Below are positions 9,333-19,065 of a stretch of DNA of 64,000 bases, piece by piece. How positions within the stretch are numbered: position 1 is the first letter of the stretch; every line of letters starts with the position of its first letter. A program made the position numbers and the translations under genes. The notes beneath the pieces are model-generated. The model was not told the origin of the DNA and made no database searches. It was given only the letters and a program-made list of their open reading frames with translations. This DNA is from Verrucomicrobiota bacterium (GTDB lineage: Bacteria; Verrucomicrobiota; Verrucomicrobiia; CAIQCK01): the NCBI GenBank assembly GCA_016235595.1, contig JACRJX010000039.1, positions 1 through 64,000 of the forward strand, written 5' to 3'.

Positions 9333-11411
9333 TTACTTCAACAATTCAACCTGATTGACGCGGACCAGCGGCTGGTTCCATCCCTTCTGCCAATGTTCGC
9401 CACCCGTGATGCGCACGTGTTTGCCTTCGTATTGGTCGAGGTTGACGGTCGTGCTGGAGAGGAAGGTCATCACCATCGCCAACGGCTTGTCAGTAGACAT
9501 GAGCTGATGCGTGCCAGGCTTCTTGAACAAACCAGTAGCGGGCCGCACCCAACCTTCCTTGGTGATAATCTTGGTGGATGGATCCTCAACGGTCGAGGGC
9601 GGAACGGTCGGCGGCGTGGGCGGCATGGGAGCCGGCGGTGGTGAGATTTTTGCCATGTCCACCTGAGGTGCCGGCAACGACGGCGCCGGCGCGGGCTTCG
9701 GGATCTCTGCTTTCGGGGCTTCTACCTTGGGTGCCTCCACCTTGGGCAGTTCCACTTTTGGAACATCAATCTTGGGAGACTCGACTTTTGGCGCTTCGAC
9801 TTTCGGCATTTCAGTGACCGTCGGCGCAGGCGGAGGCTCGACCTTCGGTGCTTCCACCTTTGGAGGTTCGATCTTCGCAAGCTCGGTCTTCGGCACCTCG
9901 ACCTTGGGCGATTCGACTTTCGGCATTTCAGTGACCGTCGGCGCGGGCGGAGGCTCGATCTTCGGCGCTTCCACCTTTGGGGGCTCGATCTTCGCAAGCT
10001 CGGTCTTCGGCACCTCGACCTTGGGCGCTTCGACTTTCGGCATTTCAGTGACCGTCGGCGCAGGCGGAGGCTCGATCTTCGGTGCTTCCACCTTTGGAGG
10101 CTCAATCTTCGCAAGCTCGGTCTTCGGTGCCTCGACCTTGGGCGCTTCAACCTTCGGCATTTCAACGACCGGCGGCGCGGGCAGAGGTTCGACCTTCGGC
10201 GCCTCCACCTTTGGGGGCTCAATCCTCGCAAGCTCGGTCTTCGGTGCCTCGACCTTGGGCGCTTCGACCTTCGGCATTTCAACGACCGGCAGCGCGGGCA
10301 GAGGTTCGACCTTCGGTGCTTCCACCTTTGGAGGCTCGATCTTCGCAAGCTCGGTCTTCGGTGCCTCGATCTTGGGCGCTTCAACCTTCGGCATTTCAAC
10401 CACAGCCGGCACGGACGGAGGCGGCACACTCGGCGCTTCCACTTTTGGGACTTCGACCTTTGGCGTTGTGACTTTTGGCGCTTCTGCTTTCGATGGTTCA
10501 GCCTTTACCACTTCCACTCTCGGCGGCTCCGGCTTGACAACGGCAGGCTCGATAATCTTCGGCGGTTCGATCTTCTGCGGCTCGGCTTTTACAATTTCAA
10601 CTTTCGGCAAACCGGCAATCGGCTCGACCGGCCGCTTGGGCGTGGTCTTCTTCGCCGCGGGCTTGTGCGGTTTTGCTTTGGCCGTTTTCGCCGGCGTTGC
10701 GGCTTCCTTCAACGCTTTCTCCTTCGCGGCAGATTTCTCAGACACGCCAGGCATGTCAACCGGCGGCGGCGGCGCAGGCATTACGGCCGGCGCGGCGGGC
10801 GGAGCCACCGTCTCAGGCGCAGGTGGCGCAAGTGGCGCGGGTTGAACGGGAGCCGGGGCGGTGCTTGGCGTTGTCGGTTGCGCAGACGCCGGAGCGGTCG
10901 AGGGAGGAGCGGGCGGCGCCGAGGGGCGCGCCGGAGCCGAAGCAGCGCCGGGCTGGAGGAATTTAGCGGCGACGAAGGCGAAGCAGTTCGTCGTGGGTTT
11001 GATCTTCACCCAGTCGTCCTGAGTTTGCTCAGGTTGAATCACGTCGCCCTTGTTGATCTTGCCAACGACGGTGTAACTGATGCCCGGACCGGCGCGCAAG
11101 CGGACGTCAGCCTTGAGCACGGTGGTGCCGGCAGCATCGAGCATGTTCTTGTGAACCCAGACGCGAGCAGCGGCCGGCATGTGAATCTTCGCAAAGACCA
11201 CCGTTCCAGCCGCGGCGGCGGCAGGGAACGGCTCAGCCAGTTCCACCTGGTCGCCTTGGTTGAATTGAAGCAGCACTTCGGAAGTAGCCTTGGCGGCAGC
11301 GCGGACGTTGACGCGGTCGGTGGTGACGGTCGCCATGTCGGCGGCGGAGGCGGTCCACGCGACAAGCAGCGTGCTAACCCATGCGAGATAATTTTGCCAA
11401 CTCTTGATCAT
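9333..11411 (-). CDS. Secreted SH3-domain protein with long PKVEAPK-type repeat linker
   Basis: Signal peptide ([16 protein letters not shown]), two SH3b-like segments ([38 protein letters not shown]), P/A/K/E-rich repeats, folded C-terminus. Confidence 0.8.
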   Translation of the reverse strand: MIKSWQNYLAWVSTLLVAWTASAADMATVTTDRVNVRAAAKATSEVLLQFNQGDQVELAEPFPAAAAAGTVVFAKIHMPAAARVWVHKNMLDAAGTTVLKADVRLRAGPGISYTVVGKINKGDVIQPEQTQDDWVKIKPTTNCFAFVAAKFLQPGAASAPARPSAPPAPPSTAPASAQPTTPSTAPAPVQPAPLAPPAPETVAPPAAPAVMPAPPPPVDMPGVSEKSAAKEKALKEAATPAKTAKAKPHKPAAKKTTPKRPVEPIAGLPKVEIVKAEPQKIEPPKIIEPAVVKPEPPRVEVVKAEPSKAEAPKVTTPKVEVPKVEAPSVPPPSVPAVVEMPKVEAPKIEAPKTELAKIEPPKVEAPKVEPLPALPVVEMPKVEAPKVEAPKTELARIEPPKVEAPKVEPLPAPPVVEMPKVEAPKVEAPKTELAKIEPPKVEAPKIEPPPAPTVTEMPKVEAPKVEVPKTELAKIEPPKVEAPKIEPPPAPTVTEMPKVESPKVEVPKTELAKIEPPKVEAPKVEPPPAPTVTEMPKVEAPKVESPKIDVPKVELPKVEAPKVEAPKAEIPKPAPAPSLPAPQVDMAKISPPPAPMPPTPPTVPPSTVEDPSTKIITKEGWVRPATGLFKKPGTHQLMSTDKPLAMVMTFLSSTTVNLDQYEGKHVRITGGEHWQKGWNQPLVRVNQVELLK
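9801..10390 (-). repeat. In-frame tandem repeat, 117-bp period (39 aa), five full periods plus partials
   Basis: The anchor TTTCGGCATT/CTTCGGCATT (encoding MPK) recurs at 9801, 9918, 10035, 10152, 10269 and 10386, every interval exactly 117 bp. Confidence 0.92.
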
Positions 11412-12183
11412 TAAGCAGTCTCCATTTGCCGGGCTTGAGATCGCCCAGATTGATCGGTCCGACGCTGAGCCTCTTCAACCGGATCACTTCGCGACCCAGT
11501 TCAGCCAGCATCACACGAATCTGGCGCTTCTTTCCCTGACTGAGAACCATTTGAAACGTGGACGTCTCGCCGGCGGGCCGCACGCCGAATACCTTGTCGG
11601 CCACCATGCGCTCACCGCCGATGACCATGCCCTTTTGCAGCCGCTCCATTTCCGCGGCCGTCAACGATCCACGGATGCCGACCTCATAGGTCTTCGGAAT
11701 CTTGTGACGCGGATGCGCGATCTTCTGCGCCAGTTCGCCGTCGTTAGTGACCAACAACAATCCTTCGCTCTCGCGGTCCAGCCGTCCGATGCTGAATACT
11801 CGCGGCCAATCCTTTGGCAACAAGTCTATCGCGAGCTTCTCCGCATGTCGGTCGCGGCTGCTGCACGTGTAACCGACCGGCTTGTAGAGCACGGCATAGG
11901 TCAACCGTTGCGTGCTCAGCGGCCGTCCGTTCAACGTAATACGGTCCGCGACCGGCTGCACGCGCGAACCGAGCGCGGCGACGCGCCCGTTCACACGGAC
12001 ACGGCCCGCCACGATCAACTGCTCGCAAGCGCGCCGCGATCCCAGACCCGCAGAGGCGAGAAATCGCTGCAAGCGCACGCCAATAGACTCGTCGGAAGTC
12101 TTCACGGCACGAAGCCGGAGTAAGACGATTGTTATTCGGGCTTGGTCTTCGGCAGACCGAACACGCGGTCGCCGGCTTTCCAC
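11374..12183 (-). CDS. RsuA/RluB-family pseudouridine synthase (exact start uncertain)
   Basis: S4 domain RLQRFLASAGLGSRRACEQLIVAGRVRVNG plus catalytic FSIGRLDRESEGLLLVTNDGELAQKIAHP and QGKKRQIRVM. The 3' end overlaps the downstream gene start by 38 nt. Confidence 0.92.
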   Translation of the reverse strand: MESRRPRVRSAEDQARITIVLLRLRAVKTSDESIGVRLQRFLASAGLGSRRACEQLIVAGRVRVNGRVAALGSRVQPVADRITLNGRPLSTQRLTYAVLYKPVGYTCSSRDRHAEKLAIDLLPKDWPRVFSIGRLDRESEGLLLVTNDGELAQKIAHPRHKIPKTYEVGIRGSLTAAEMERLQKGMVIGGERMVADKVFGVRPAGETSTFQMVLSQGKKRQIRVMLAELGREVIRLKRLSVGPINLGDLKPGKWRLLNDQELAKLSRMG

Positions 12184-12284
12184 TGCCCGCGCTTCTTCAT
12201 CAACTCAACACGTTCAAACCGCTTCAGCACGTTGCGTTTCGCTTTCAGCGTGCTGGATGATTTCAAACTGCTATGCAATCCCAT
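12132..12284 (-). CDS. Small basic protein (TIGR04137-like, Chlamydiae/Verrucomicrobia type), 50 aa
   Basis: Manual translation: MGLHSSLKSSSTLKAKRNVLKRFERVELMKKRGQWKAGDRVFGLPKTKPE*. Absent from the ORF track because it is under 60 aa; resembles the short lysine-rich family ending in FGLPK. Confidence 0.82.
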   Translation of the reverse strand: MGLHSSLKSSSTLKAKRNVLKRFERVELMKKRGQWKAGDRVFGLPKTKPE

Positions 12285-12407
12285 AAATCCGTTTTCCTTA
12301 TTTCTTGAACAACCTTGCTACCAAGAATCAACCCGTGGCTTCTACCACAGCACAGCACGCCTGAAAATACTTATTTACAGGCTTGTGCCTCGTGCAACCT
12401 TCGCATG

Positions 12408-14351
12408 TCAGGCGGAATCCGGCATCGCCTCGCTCAATTTCGCCGCCGCCTGTTCCCACTTCGCCGTTGCCTCCGCGAGGTCGTCGGTGACACCGCTCAA
12501 CTCGCGGTTCACCGCCACGGCGCGACCGGGCTGTTGATAGGTGTCGGGATTCTCCAAATCGGCGGTCAACTCCTTCTGCCGCTGTTCCAACCGCGCGATG
12601 ACCTTCTCCAACCCATCCACGACCTGCTGCTGCGCCCGACGCTCGCGAGAGCGGGCCTGGCGCACTTCGGCTTCCAGCCGCTTCTGGTCGCGCAATTTGA
12701 CTCGTTTGTCGTCGGGTGCAGCTGCCGCAGACGCTGTCTCCTTTCCGCCAGCCGTGAGCGCGGCTTGGGCGGAAGTGGCGGCCGTTTTGTCGAGGTAATA
12801 CTGGTAGTCGCCGTGGTAGTGCGTGAGTTCGCCCGCATTTACGTGCAGGACGTGACGCGCCAGTTTGCGAATAAAATAAACGTCGTGACTGATGAAGATG
12901 AGCGTGCCCTCGTATTGCTCCAGCGCGCTGATGAGTGCGTCAATACTCGGCATATCGAGGTGTGTCGTCGGCTCGTCCATCAACAGCAGGTTCGGCGGAT
13001 CGAGCAAAAGCTTCACCAACGCCAGCCGGCTCTTCTCACCGCCGCTGAGCACAGCCACCGGCTTGAACACATCGTCACCACGAAACAGAAACGAGCCAAG
13101 CACGGTGCGCGCTGTTTCCACAGAAATCATCTGCTTCGTGTCGAGCGCCTCCTCCAGCACCGTGCGCTCCGGTTTCAGCATTTCCACGCGATACTGGGCG
13201 TAGTAGCCGGTCTTGATATTCAAGCCCGGCTCGCGCGTGCCGGACTGGAACTGCAATACGCCGGCCAGAATTTTCAGCAGTGTGGATTTGCCCGCGCCAT
13301 TGGGGCCAACGAGCACGATGCGCTGGCCACGCTCGGCTTCGAAGTTCATGCCGCGATAGACGACGTTCTCGCCGTAAGCGTGATGGATGTTCTTCAACGA
13401 GATCGCGCGCAGGCCACTGCGGCGCGGCTGCGGGAAACGAAACTTGATCGTGCGTGTGTCGTTCACCGGCGCCTCGATCTTCTCCATGCGTTCGATCTGC
13501 TTGAGCTTGGCCTGCGCCTGCGAGGCTTTGCTGGCCTTGGCACGGAACCGATCGGCAAACTCCTGCAACCGCTGGATGTCGCGCTGCTGGTTCTTGTAAG
13601 CGGCCAGAAGCTGCTCCGCCTGCGCTGCGCGCTGGACCAGATACTCATCGTAGTTGCCGCGGTAGCGCAACAGCCGGTTCTGGCGGATTTCCACAATGCT
13701 GCCAACGAGTTGGTTCAGGAACTCGCGGTCGTGCGAGATCATCAGGACCGCGCCGGGATAAGTCTTCAGGTATTCCTGAAACCACCGCAGCGCGTCGAGG
13801 TCGAGGTGGTTCGTCGGCTCATCGAGCATCAACAGGTCGGGTTGCTGCACGAGCAACCGCGCCAGATGCGCGCGCATCACCCAGCCACCGCTCATCGTGC
13901 TCGCCGGCCGGTGGAAATCCTTCTCTCGGAACGCCAGCCCGCGCAGGATCGTCTTCGCCTTCGGTTCGAGCTGGTAGCCGCCCAGCGCGTCGAACTGCGA
14001 CTGCGCCTTGTGAAAATCTTCCGTCCCGGTGGCCTCGCCATCCTCAAACGCCTTCAGTTCCCGCCGCAACGCCGTGATCTCCGGTGTAATCGCCGTCGCC
14101 AGTTCCAGCACCGTCTCGTCGCCGACCGGCACGTTTTCCTGCGGCAGATGGCCAACCGCCGCGCCGCGCTCGATGGCCACCCCGCCCTCGTCAGGCATAT
14201 CGTGGCCAAGAATGAGCGAGAACAACGTGGATTTGCCCGCGCCGTTCGGCCCGACCAGTCCAATGCGGTCGCCGCGGTTGATCTGGAGCGTCGCGTCCTC
14301 GAACAGGACGCGCGCGCCGAAAGCCTTTGTTATTCCCGAAATTGTCAGCAT
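12408..14351 (-). CDS. ABC-F family ATP-binding protein
   Basis: Two ABC cassettes with Walker A GPNGAGKSTL twice, signatures MSGGWVMRAHLARLL and LSGGEKSRLALVKLL, LLMLDEPTNHLD, charged linker and coiled-coil C-terminus. Confidence 0.95.
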   Translation of the reverse strand: MLTISGITKAFGARVLFEDATLQINRGDRIGLVGPNGAGKSTLFSLILGHDMPDEGGVAIERGAAVGHLPQENVPVGDETVLELATAITPEITALRRELKAFEDGEATGTEDFHKAQSQFDALGGYQLEPKAKTILRGLAFREKDFHRPASTMSGGWVMRAHLARLLVQQPDLLMLDEPTNHLDLDALRWFQEYLKTYPGAVLMISHDREFLNQLVGSIVEIRQNRLLRYRGNYDEYLVQRAAQAEQLLAAYKNQQRDIQRLQEFADRFRAKASKASQAQAKLKQIERMEKIEAPVNDTRTIKFRFPQPRRSGLRAISLKNIHHAYGENVVYRGMNFEAERGQRIVLVGPNGAGKSTLLKILAGVLQFQSGTREPGLNIKTGYYAQYRVEMLKPERTVLEEALDTKQMISVETARTVLGSFLFRGDDVFKPVAVLSGGEKSRLALVKLLLDPPNLLLMDEPTTHLDMPSIDALISALEQYEGTLIFISHDVYFIRKLARHVLHVNAGELTHYHGDYQYYLDKTAATSAQAALTAGGKETASAAAAPDDKRVKLRDQKRLEAEVRQARSRERRAQQQVVDGLEKVIARLEQRQKELTADLENPDTYQQPGRAVAVNRELSGVTDDLAEATAKWEQAAAKLSEAMPDSA

Positions 14352-14587
14352 GAAAAGCCGCGAAGGTTACGAGCCGCCGGGGAAGCTAGCAAGGCCAGAA
14401 TCAATCAATCCAACCGGTTTCAGAAACTCCTGCATGGACAAACTGGATTGCCAAAACTACAGTCTCGCCAGTTGCGGCTGGATGCAGCAACGGGATTGAA
14501 CGCGAGGTTCAGCACAAGTTGGTAAACAGCCGCAGTCACGCATTTGCACCTCTGGCTGCGGGACCGCGGTGGCAACGGAGACCGAAC

Positions 14588-14959
14588 ATGCAGACACCTG
14601 ATCGCACTGAGCAAAAGAATCCTGCGGTGGATGCTGCGGCGATTGAGCGGTTGCGAGAGATTGGCGACGTGGCGTTTCTGAAAGACGTGTTCTCCGCATT
14701 CGATAGCGACACAGCCCGGCGACTGGTGGCAATGCGCGAGATGCTCGCGACGGGTGACGTCACCGGACTGAAGCGGGCCGCGCACACGATCAAAGGCAGC
14801 AGCCTGAATGTCGGCGCCAGCAACCTGACAGCCATCTCCCTGCAATTGGAACAACTGGCCGGTTCCGGGAAGCTGGAGGGAGCCGCCGAACTGATCACCC
14901 GGATGGAAGAGGAGTTCAAGCGGGTCGTTGTGGAATTGAACCGCTTCACACAGGGGTAG
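14588..14959 (+). CDS. Hpt (histidine phosphotransfer) domain protein
   Basis: RAAHTIKGSSLNVGASNLTAISLQLEQLA carries the Hpt HTIKGSS motif. ATG at 14588 preferred over the ORF-track start at 14519. Confidence 0.88.
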   Translation: MQTPDRTEQKNPAVDAAAIERLREIGDVAFLKDVFSAFDSDTARRLVAMREMLATGDVTGLKRAAHTIKGSSLNVGASNLTAISLQLEQLAGSGKLEGAAELITRMEEEFKRVVVELNRFTQG

Positions 14960-15027
14960 TTTGACGAAGAAGTTTCCCTTCCGCGAACGCATGGGCAACG
15001 ACGGTCGTCAGTAGGAAAGAAAACACC

Positions 15028-16212
15028 ATGAGCACCAAGGTATACAACATCCTGCTAGTGGAAGATAACGCCGTGGACGCGCGCGTGATCACCGAGGCGC
15101 TGACCAAGACCGGCGAGGGAGCTTTTGCGATCCAACGCGCCGAGCAGCTCAGCGAAGCGCTGGAGAAGCTGCGCACTCAGGCGATTGACCTGGTGTTGCT
15201 GGACTTCATGCTTCCCGACAGTGAGGGCATGGCAACGTTCACGGCGGTTCGGAAGGAAGCGCCCAACGTGCCCGTCGTGGCACTGACAGGCGTGAGCGAC
15301 GAGAGCATCGCCATCGAGGCGGTACGGCAAGGCGCGCAGGATTTTCTGGTCAAGGGCCAGGTGCAACCCAAAGCGTTGCACCGTGCCCTGTACTACGCCA
15401 TTGAGCGGCACAAGGCGCAAGCAGCACAGTTGAAACATATTCAGGAAGGAAAGACCGGAAAGATGATCGGCGTCATCGGTGCTCGCGGCGGGGTCGGCAC
15501 CACCACCGTCGCCCTCAATGTCGCCACTGCGCTCGCCAAGAAACACAAGGACGTCATCGCCGTGGAACTGCTTGGCTCCTACAGCTCCTTTTACGACCAT
15601 TTCTTCTACAAGAAGAGCCGGGCGACATTGAGCAGTCTCGATGCTTTGATGAAGCTGGAGCCGGAGAAAATCACCCCACAGGAAGTCGAGCGATGTTTGG
15701 TAAAGCTGCCATCCGGGCTGGGCCTGTTGCTGGGTCCGCAGCGCGTGGAGGATTTCACCGAACTCCAACCCGACAAGACCGACGCCTTGGCACGCGCGCT
15801 GGCCGGCTTGGGCCAATACGTCGTTTTGGATTTGCAGAGTCATGCTTCTGCGGCATGCCAGGCGGCGATGAAGCACTGCGATTTCGTCGTGGTAGTGATT
15901 GACCGCACGCCGACGTGTGTGGCGGCAGGCAAAATGACGGCGGACCTGCTCCAGCAATTGGGCGTAATTCCAGTGCGTATCGGCGTGGTGGTGGTCAATC
16001 GCCAGCCACTACCCATTTCCGTGGATGTGGCCGAGGTGCTGAATACGATGGGCTGCCAACTGGTGGGCGTCATGCCGACGGCGACGGACGCCTGCTCGGA
16101 GGCCCTGCGGGCGGGCGTGCCCATGGTGACCGGCGACCCGCAAGGCACGGCCAGTGACGCGTTGACTGAGATCGCCGACCGCCTCGCTACAGAACAGTTC
16201 CTCGGCAAGTGA
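15028..16212 (+). CDS. Response regulator receiver fused to CpaE/MinD-like ATPase (copy 1)
   Basis: REC: ILLVEDNAVDARVI, LVLLDFMLPDSEG, VALTG, FLVKGQV; then GVIGARGGVGTTTVALNVATAL deviant P-loop and YVVLDLQSH. Confidence 0.88.
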   Translation: MSTKVYNILLVEDNAVDARVITEALTKTGEGAFAIQRAEQLSEALEKLRTQAIDLVLLDFMLPDSEGMATFTAVRKEAPNVPVVALTGVSDESIAIEAVRQGAQDFLVKGQVQPKALHRALYYAIERHKAQAAQLKHIQEGKTGKMIGVIGARGGVGTTTVALNVATALAKKHKDVIAVELLGSYSSFYDHFFYKKSRATLSSLDALMKLEPEKITPQEVERCLVKLPSGLGLLLGPQRVEDFTELQPDKTDALARALAGLGQYVVLDLQSHASAACQAAMKHCDFVVVVIDRTPTCVAAGKMTADLLQQLGVIPVRIGVVVVNRQPLPISVDVAEVLNTMGCQLVGVMPTATDACSEALRAGVPMVTGDPQGTASDALTEIADRLATEQFLGK

Positions 16213-16323
16213 CACCATCGCAGTGCGGACCTGAGCCTTCATCTCGAATTCGCCGGCCGCCTCGCCACAAAAAGGTTCTCGGTAAGTGACACCATCACGG
16301 TGCGGACCTGATTTTTTATCTCC
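16195..16323 (+). repeat. Direct repeat, ~45 bp, 77 bp apart
   Basis: CTCGGCAAGTGACACCATCGCAGTGCGGACCTGA (16201) versus CTCGGTAAGTGACACCATCACGGTGCGGACCTGA (16278). Confidence 0.85.
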
Positions 16324-16434
16324 CCTTTGATTTTGATGATGTGATGGCGTAGTTTCCCGCGCCGATGCAAAAAGGAAGAAGAAGCGTCGGCTTGAGCAGC
16401 ATCAAATCAGACACGATTCGCAAACAATGGACCT

Positions 16435-17673
16435 ATGGCAGCGGAAATTCTAATCGCAGACGACGACAGCAGCACATTGCGGGTACTCTCCCACGCCTTG
16501 GAGCGCGAAGGTTATCAAGTGCACCTTGCACAAGACGGCGCGGAAGCTCTGCAACAAGTGGAGGAGCACCAGCCGGATCTGCTCATCCTGGACGTGGTGA
16601 TGCCGCAACTGGACGGCCATGAAGTTTGCCGTCGTCTCAGGTGCAAGCCGGAATTCACCCGCATGCCAGTCATCATCCTGACCGCTCAGAGTTCGCAAGA
16701 TGAAAAAGTCCGCTTCCTCGATGCCGGTGCGGACGACTATCTGACCAAGCCTTTTCACGCGCCCGAACTGCTGGCGCGGATCAAAGTGCTGTTGCGCCGG
16801 GCCGGTGAGCGCACGAGAGAAGGTCAGGCGCAACGAATCGAGGGCAAGGTCATCGCGACGTATTCGCTGCGCGGCGGCGTGGGCGTCTCCAGCTTGGCGG
16901 CCAACATGGCGACGGGTCTGGCCCAGTTGTGGAGCCAACCCACCGTGCTGGTGGACCTTGCACGCGTGGCCGGCCACGGCGCGCTCATGCTCAACCTTGC
17001 CGCACGCACGAGTTGGGCCGAGATCTCGACAGTGCCGGCTAACGAAATCGAGATTGACATGCTGAACAAGCTGCTTCTGCCGCACAGCAGTGGCGCGTTC
17101 GTGCTGCCGGCGCCCAGTCATATCGAGACGATGTCGACGTTCAAGCCGGAACAGCTCTCGCAAATGCTGACGCTGCTGAGTCAGAACTATCATTACGTGG
17201 TGCTGGACCTGCCGGGCGACATCAGCGACTCCACCATGGCTGGATTGGACGCTGCTCAGGAAATCCTCGCCGTCATGGCGCCCGACATGGCCTCCATCGT
17301 CACCATGAAAGCCATGCTGGAGTTCTTCGACATCCGCCACTATCCCCGCACCAACATTCGGCTCGTGCTGAATCATCTGTTCAAGCGCAACGATCTGGAG
17401 CGGAGCCAGATCGAAAATGCGCTATCGCGGCAGTTCGATCTGGAGATTCCCTTTACTGCAGAGGCGATGGAAGCCCTCAACATCGGCGTGCCGCTGATTG
17501 TCAGCTCTCCCAATCTTCCGGCGTCCATGGCACTGGAGAACTTCGTCTTTAACGCCAGCAAGGAAGAGCATCGTAAACAGACTCCCGAAAAGCCGTCCAA
17601 GGCATGGCAACGAGTCACGAGCCGTTTGGAAACACAGGGCAGGAAGGGTTTGCGCCAGTTCTTCAAATTCTAG
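16435..17673 (+). CDS. Response regulator receiver fused to CpaE/MinD-like ATPase (copy 2)
   Basis: REC: EILIADDDSSTLRVL, LLILDVVMPQLDGHEVCRRLR, IILTAQSS, YLTKPF; then YSLRGGVGVSSLAANMATGLAQ and YVVLDLPGDIS. Confidence 0.88.
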   Translation: MAAEILIADDDSSTLRVLSHALEREGYQVHLAQDGAEALQQVEEHQPDLLILDVVMPQLDGHEVCRRLRCKPEFTRMPVIILTAQSSQDEKVRFLDAGADDYLTKPFHAPELLARIKVLLRRAGERTREGQAQRIEGKVIATYSLRGGVGVSSLAANMATGLAQLWSQPTVLVDLARVAGHGALMLNLAARTSWAEISTVPANEIEIDMLNKLLLPHSSGAFVLPAPSHIETMSTFKPEQLSQMLTLLSQNYHYVVLDLPGDISDSTMAGLDAAQEILAVMAPDMASIVTMKAMLEFFDIRHYPRTNIRLVLNHLFKRNDLERSQIENALSRQFDLEIPFTAEAMEALNIGVPLIVSSPNLPASMALENFVFNASKEEHRKQTPEKPSKAWQRVTSRLETQGRKGLRQFFKF

Positions 17674-18128
17674 CGGCCGGCGTGGAACGCTTCCCAAAGC
17701 CTGCCAATCCACGCCACCAGCAGCAATGTTCCTCCCATGATGGCAAGCACGACCCACTGCCATTGGCGCAACCGCACCGGCGGTGAATCGGTTGCCAATT
17801 TCCAGCCTGCGCCAGCCATCATCACCAGCATCGCAAAGAATGCCACAGTACCGGCTGGTTGTTCGCGAAATGCCTCGGCGAACCGGCCGTGCGCGGCGCA
17901 GGCAAACGCGTGAGTGAACCCGCATGTGGCGCACGGCAGCGGCCGGCCAAAAACCCAGCCGGTGATCGTCTTGAACGAGCACGGCGGCAGCCGCCACTGG
18001 CCGGCTTCGCCCCAACCGTCCGCGCCCGGCGAGAACGTCAGCGCCGCGACGAGGACCGCCGCGCCGCCAAGCAACATCGCCAGCGCTGGAAACTTCTGCT
18101 TGCACCACTGCATGGAGCTACGATACAC
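17670..18128 (-). CDS. DUF2752 membrane protein
   Basis: PLPCATCGFTHAFACAAHGRFAEAFREQPAG is the DUF2752 CxxCG-T motif; TM segments. Confidence 0.8.
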   Translation of the reverse strand: MYRSSMQWCKQKFPALAMLLGGAAVLVAALTFSPGADGWGEAGQWRLPPCSFKTITGWVFGRPLPCATCGFTHAFACAAHGRFAEAFREQPAGTVAFFAMLVMMAGAGWKLATDSPPVRLRQWQWVVLAIMGGTLLLVAWIGRLWEAFHAGR

Positions 18129-18167
18129 ACAGCGCGCCCCGGAAAAAAACCGAATTCAGGAATCAGC

Positions 18168-19049
18168 ATGGAACTGAAAAGCTACTTGGATGAACGTCTC
18201 CGTCTTGTGGACGCCGCGCTGGACCGCGCGATGCCCTCAGAACAAACGCGCCCCGCTACGATACACAAGGCGATGCGCTATTCACTCCAGGCCGGCGGCA
18301 AACGCCTGCGCCCCATCCTGGTGCTCGCCGCGTGCGAGGCCGTCGGCGGCAAGATCAAGGACGCGATGCCTTCGGCCTGCGCTGTCGAAATGGTCCACAC
18401 CTACTCGCTCATTCACGATGACCTGCCGGCGATGGACAACGACGATTTCCGCCGCGGCAAGCCGACCTCGCACAAGGTCTTTGGTGAGGGCATCGCCATC
18501 CTCGCCGGCGACGGCTTGCTAACGCAGGCGTTTGAAGTCATCGCGCAGACCAAGCCGCAGCCGCGCCACCCGACCGCTAAGTTCGTGCTGGAACTGGCGC
18601 GCGCCGGCGGAAGTCTCGAATTGATCGCCGGCCAGGTGGAAGACCTCGAAGGCGAGAACCGCGCGGTAAGCTTCGACGATCTCCGGTACATCCACGAGCG
18701 CAAGACGGCGGCATTGATCCGCGCCTGCGTCCGGCTCGGCGCAATGGCGGGCAACGCCACACCCGCGCAGCTCAAAGCGGTCACCGCCTACGGTCACGGC
18801 CTCGGCGTCGCCTTCCAGATCATTGACGACATCCTTGACTGCACCGCCACCACCGAGCAACTCGGCAAGACCGCCGGCAAGGACGCCAAGGCGAATAAGG
18901 CCACTTACCCTTCGTTACTCGGCTTGGAGAAATCCCGTGTTGAAGCGGCCCGCTGGACGGCGTCCACGCTGAAGGCCATCGCACGTTTCGGGAAAGCCGG
19001 CGAGGCACTGCGCGCGATGGCGGATTATCTGTTGAAGCGCACCTACTGA
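18168..19049 (+). CDS. Polyprenyl (farnesyl/geranyl) diphosphate synthase
   Basis: MELKSYLDERLRLVD..., GGKRLRPILVLAACE, IHDDLPAMDND (first Asp-rich motif), IIDDILD (second). The ORF-track start at 17859 is too early. Confidence 0.95.
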   Translation: MELKSYLDERLRLVDAALDRAMPSEQTRPATIHKAMRYSLQAGGKRLRPILVLAACEAVGGKIKDAMPSACAVEMVHTYSLIHDDLPAMDNDDFRRGKPTSHKVFGEGIAILAGDGLLTQAFEVIAQTKPQPRHPTAKFVLELARAGGSLELIAGQVEDLEGENRAVSFDDLRYIHERKTAALIRACVRLGAMAGNATPAQLKAVTAYGHGLGVAFQIIDDILDCTATTEQLGKTAGKDAKANKATYPSLLGLEKSRVEAARWTASTLKAIARFGKAGEALRAMADYLLKRTY

Positions 19050-19065
19050 ACAGGTCCTCTCACCT

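Noticed and set aside
9727-10845. 372-aa plus-strand ORF of [17 protein letters not shown] repeats resembling a pentapeptide or adhesin repeat protein
   Set aside because: It is the antisense of the PKVEAPK repeat; the minus-strand frame has a signal peptide and SH3 domains, so the plus ORF is a by-product of repetitive GC-rich coding.
12315-14525. 736-aa plus-strand ORF
   Set aside because: Fully antisense to the ABC-F ATPase with conserved Walker motifs; no recognisable domain.
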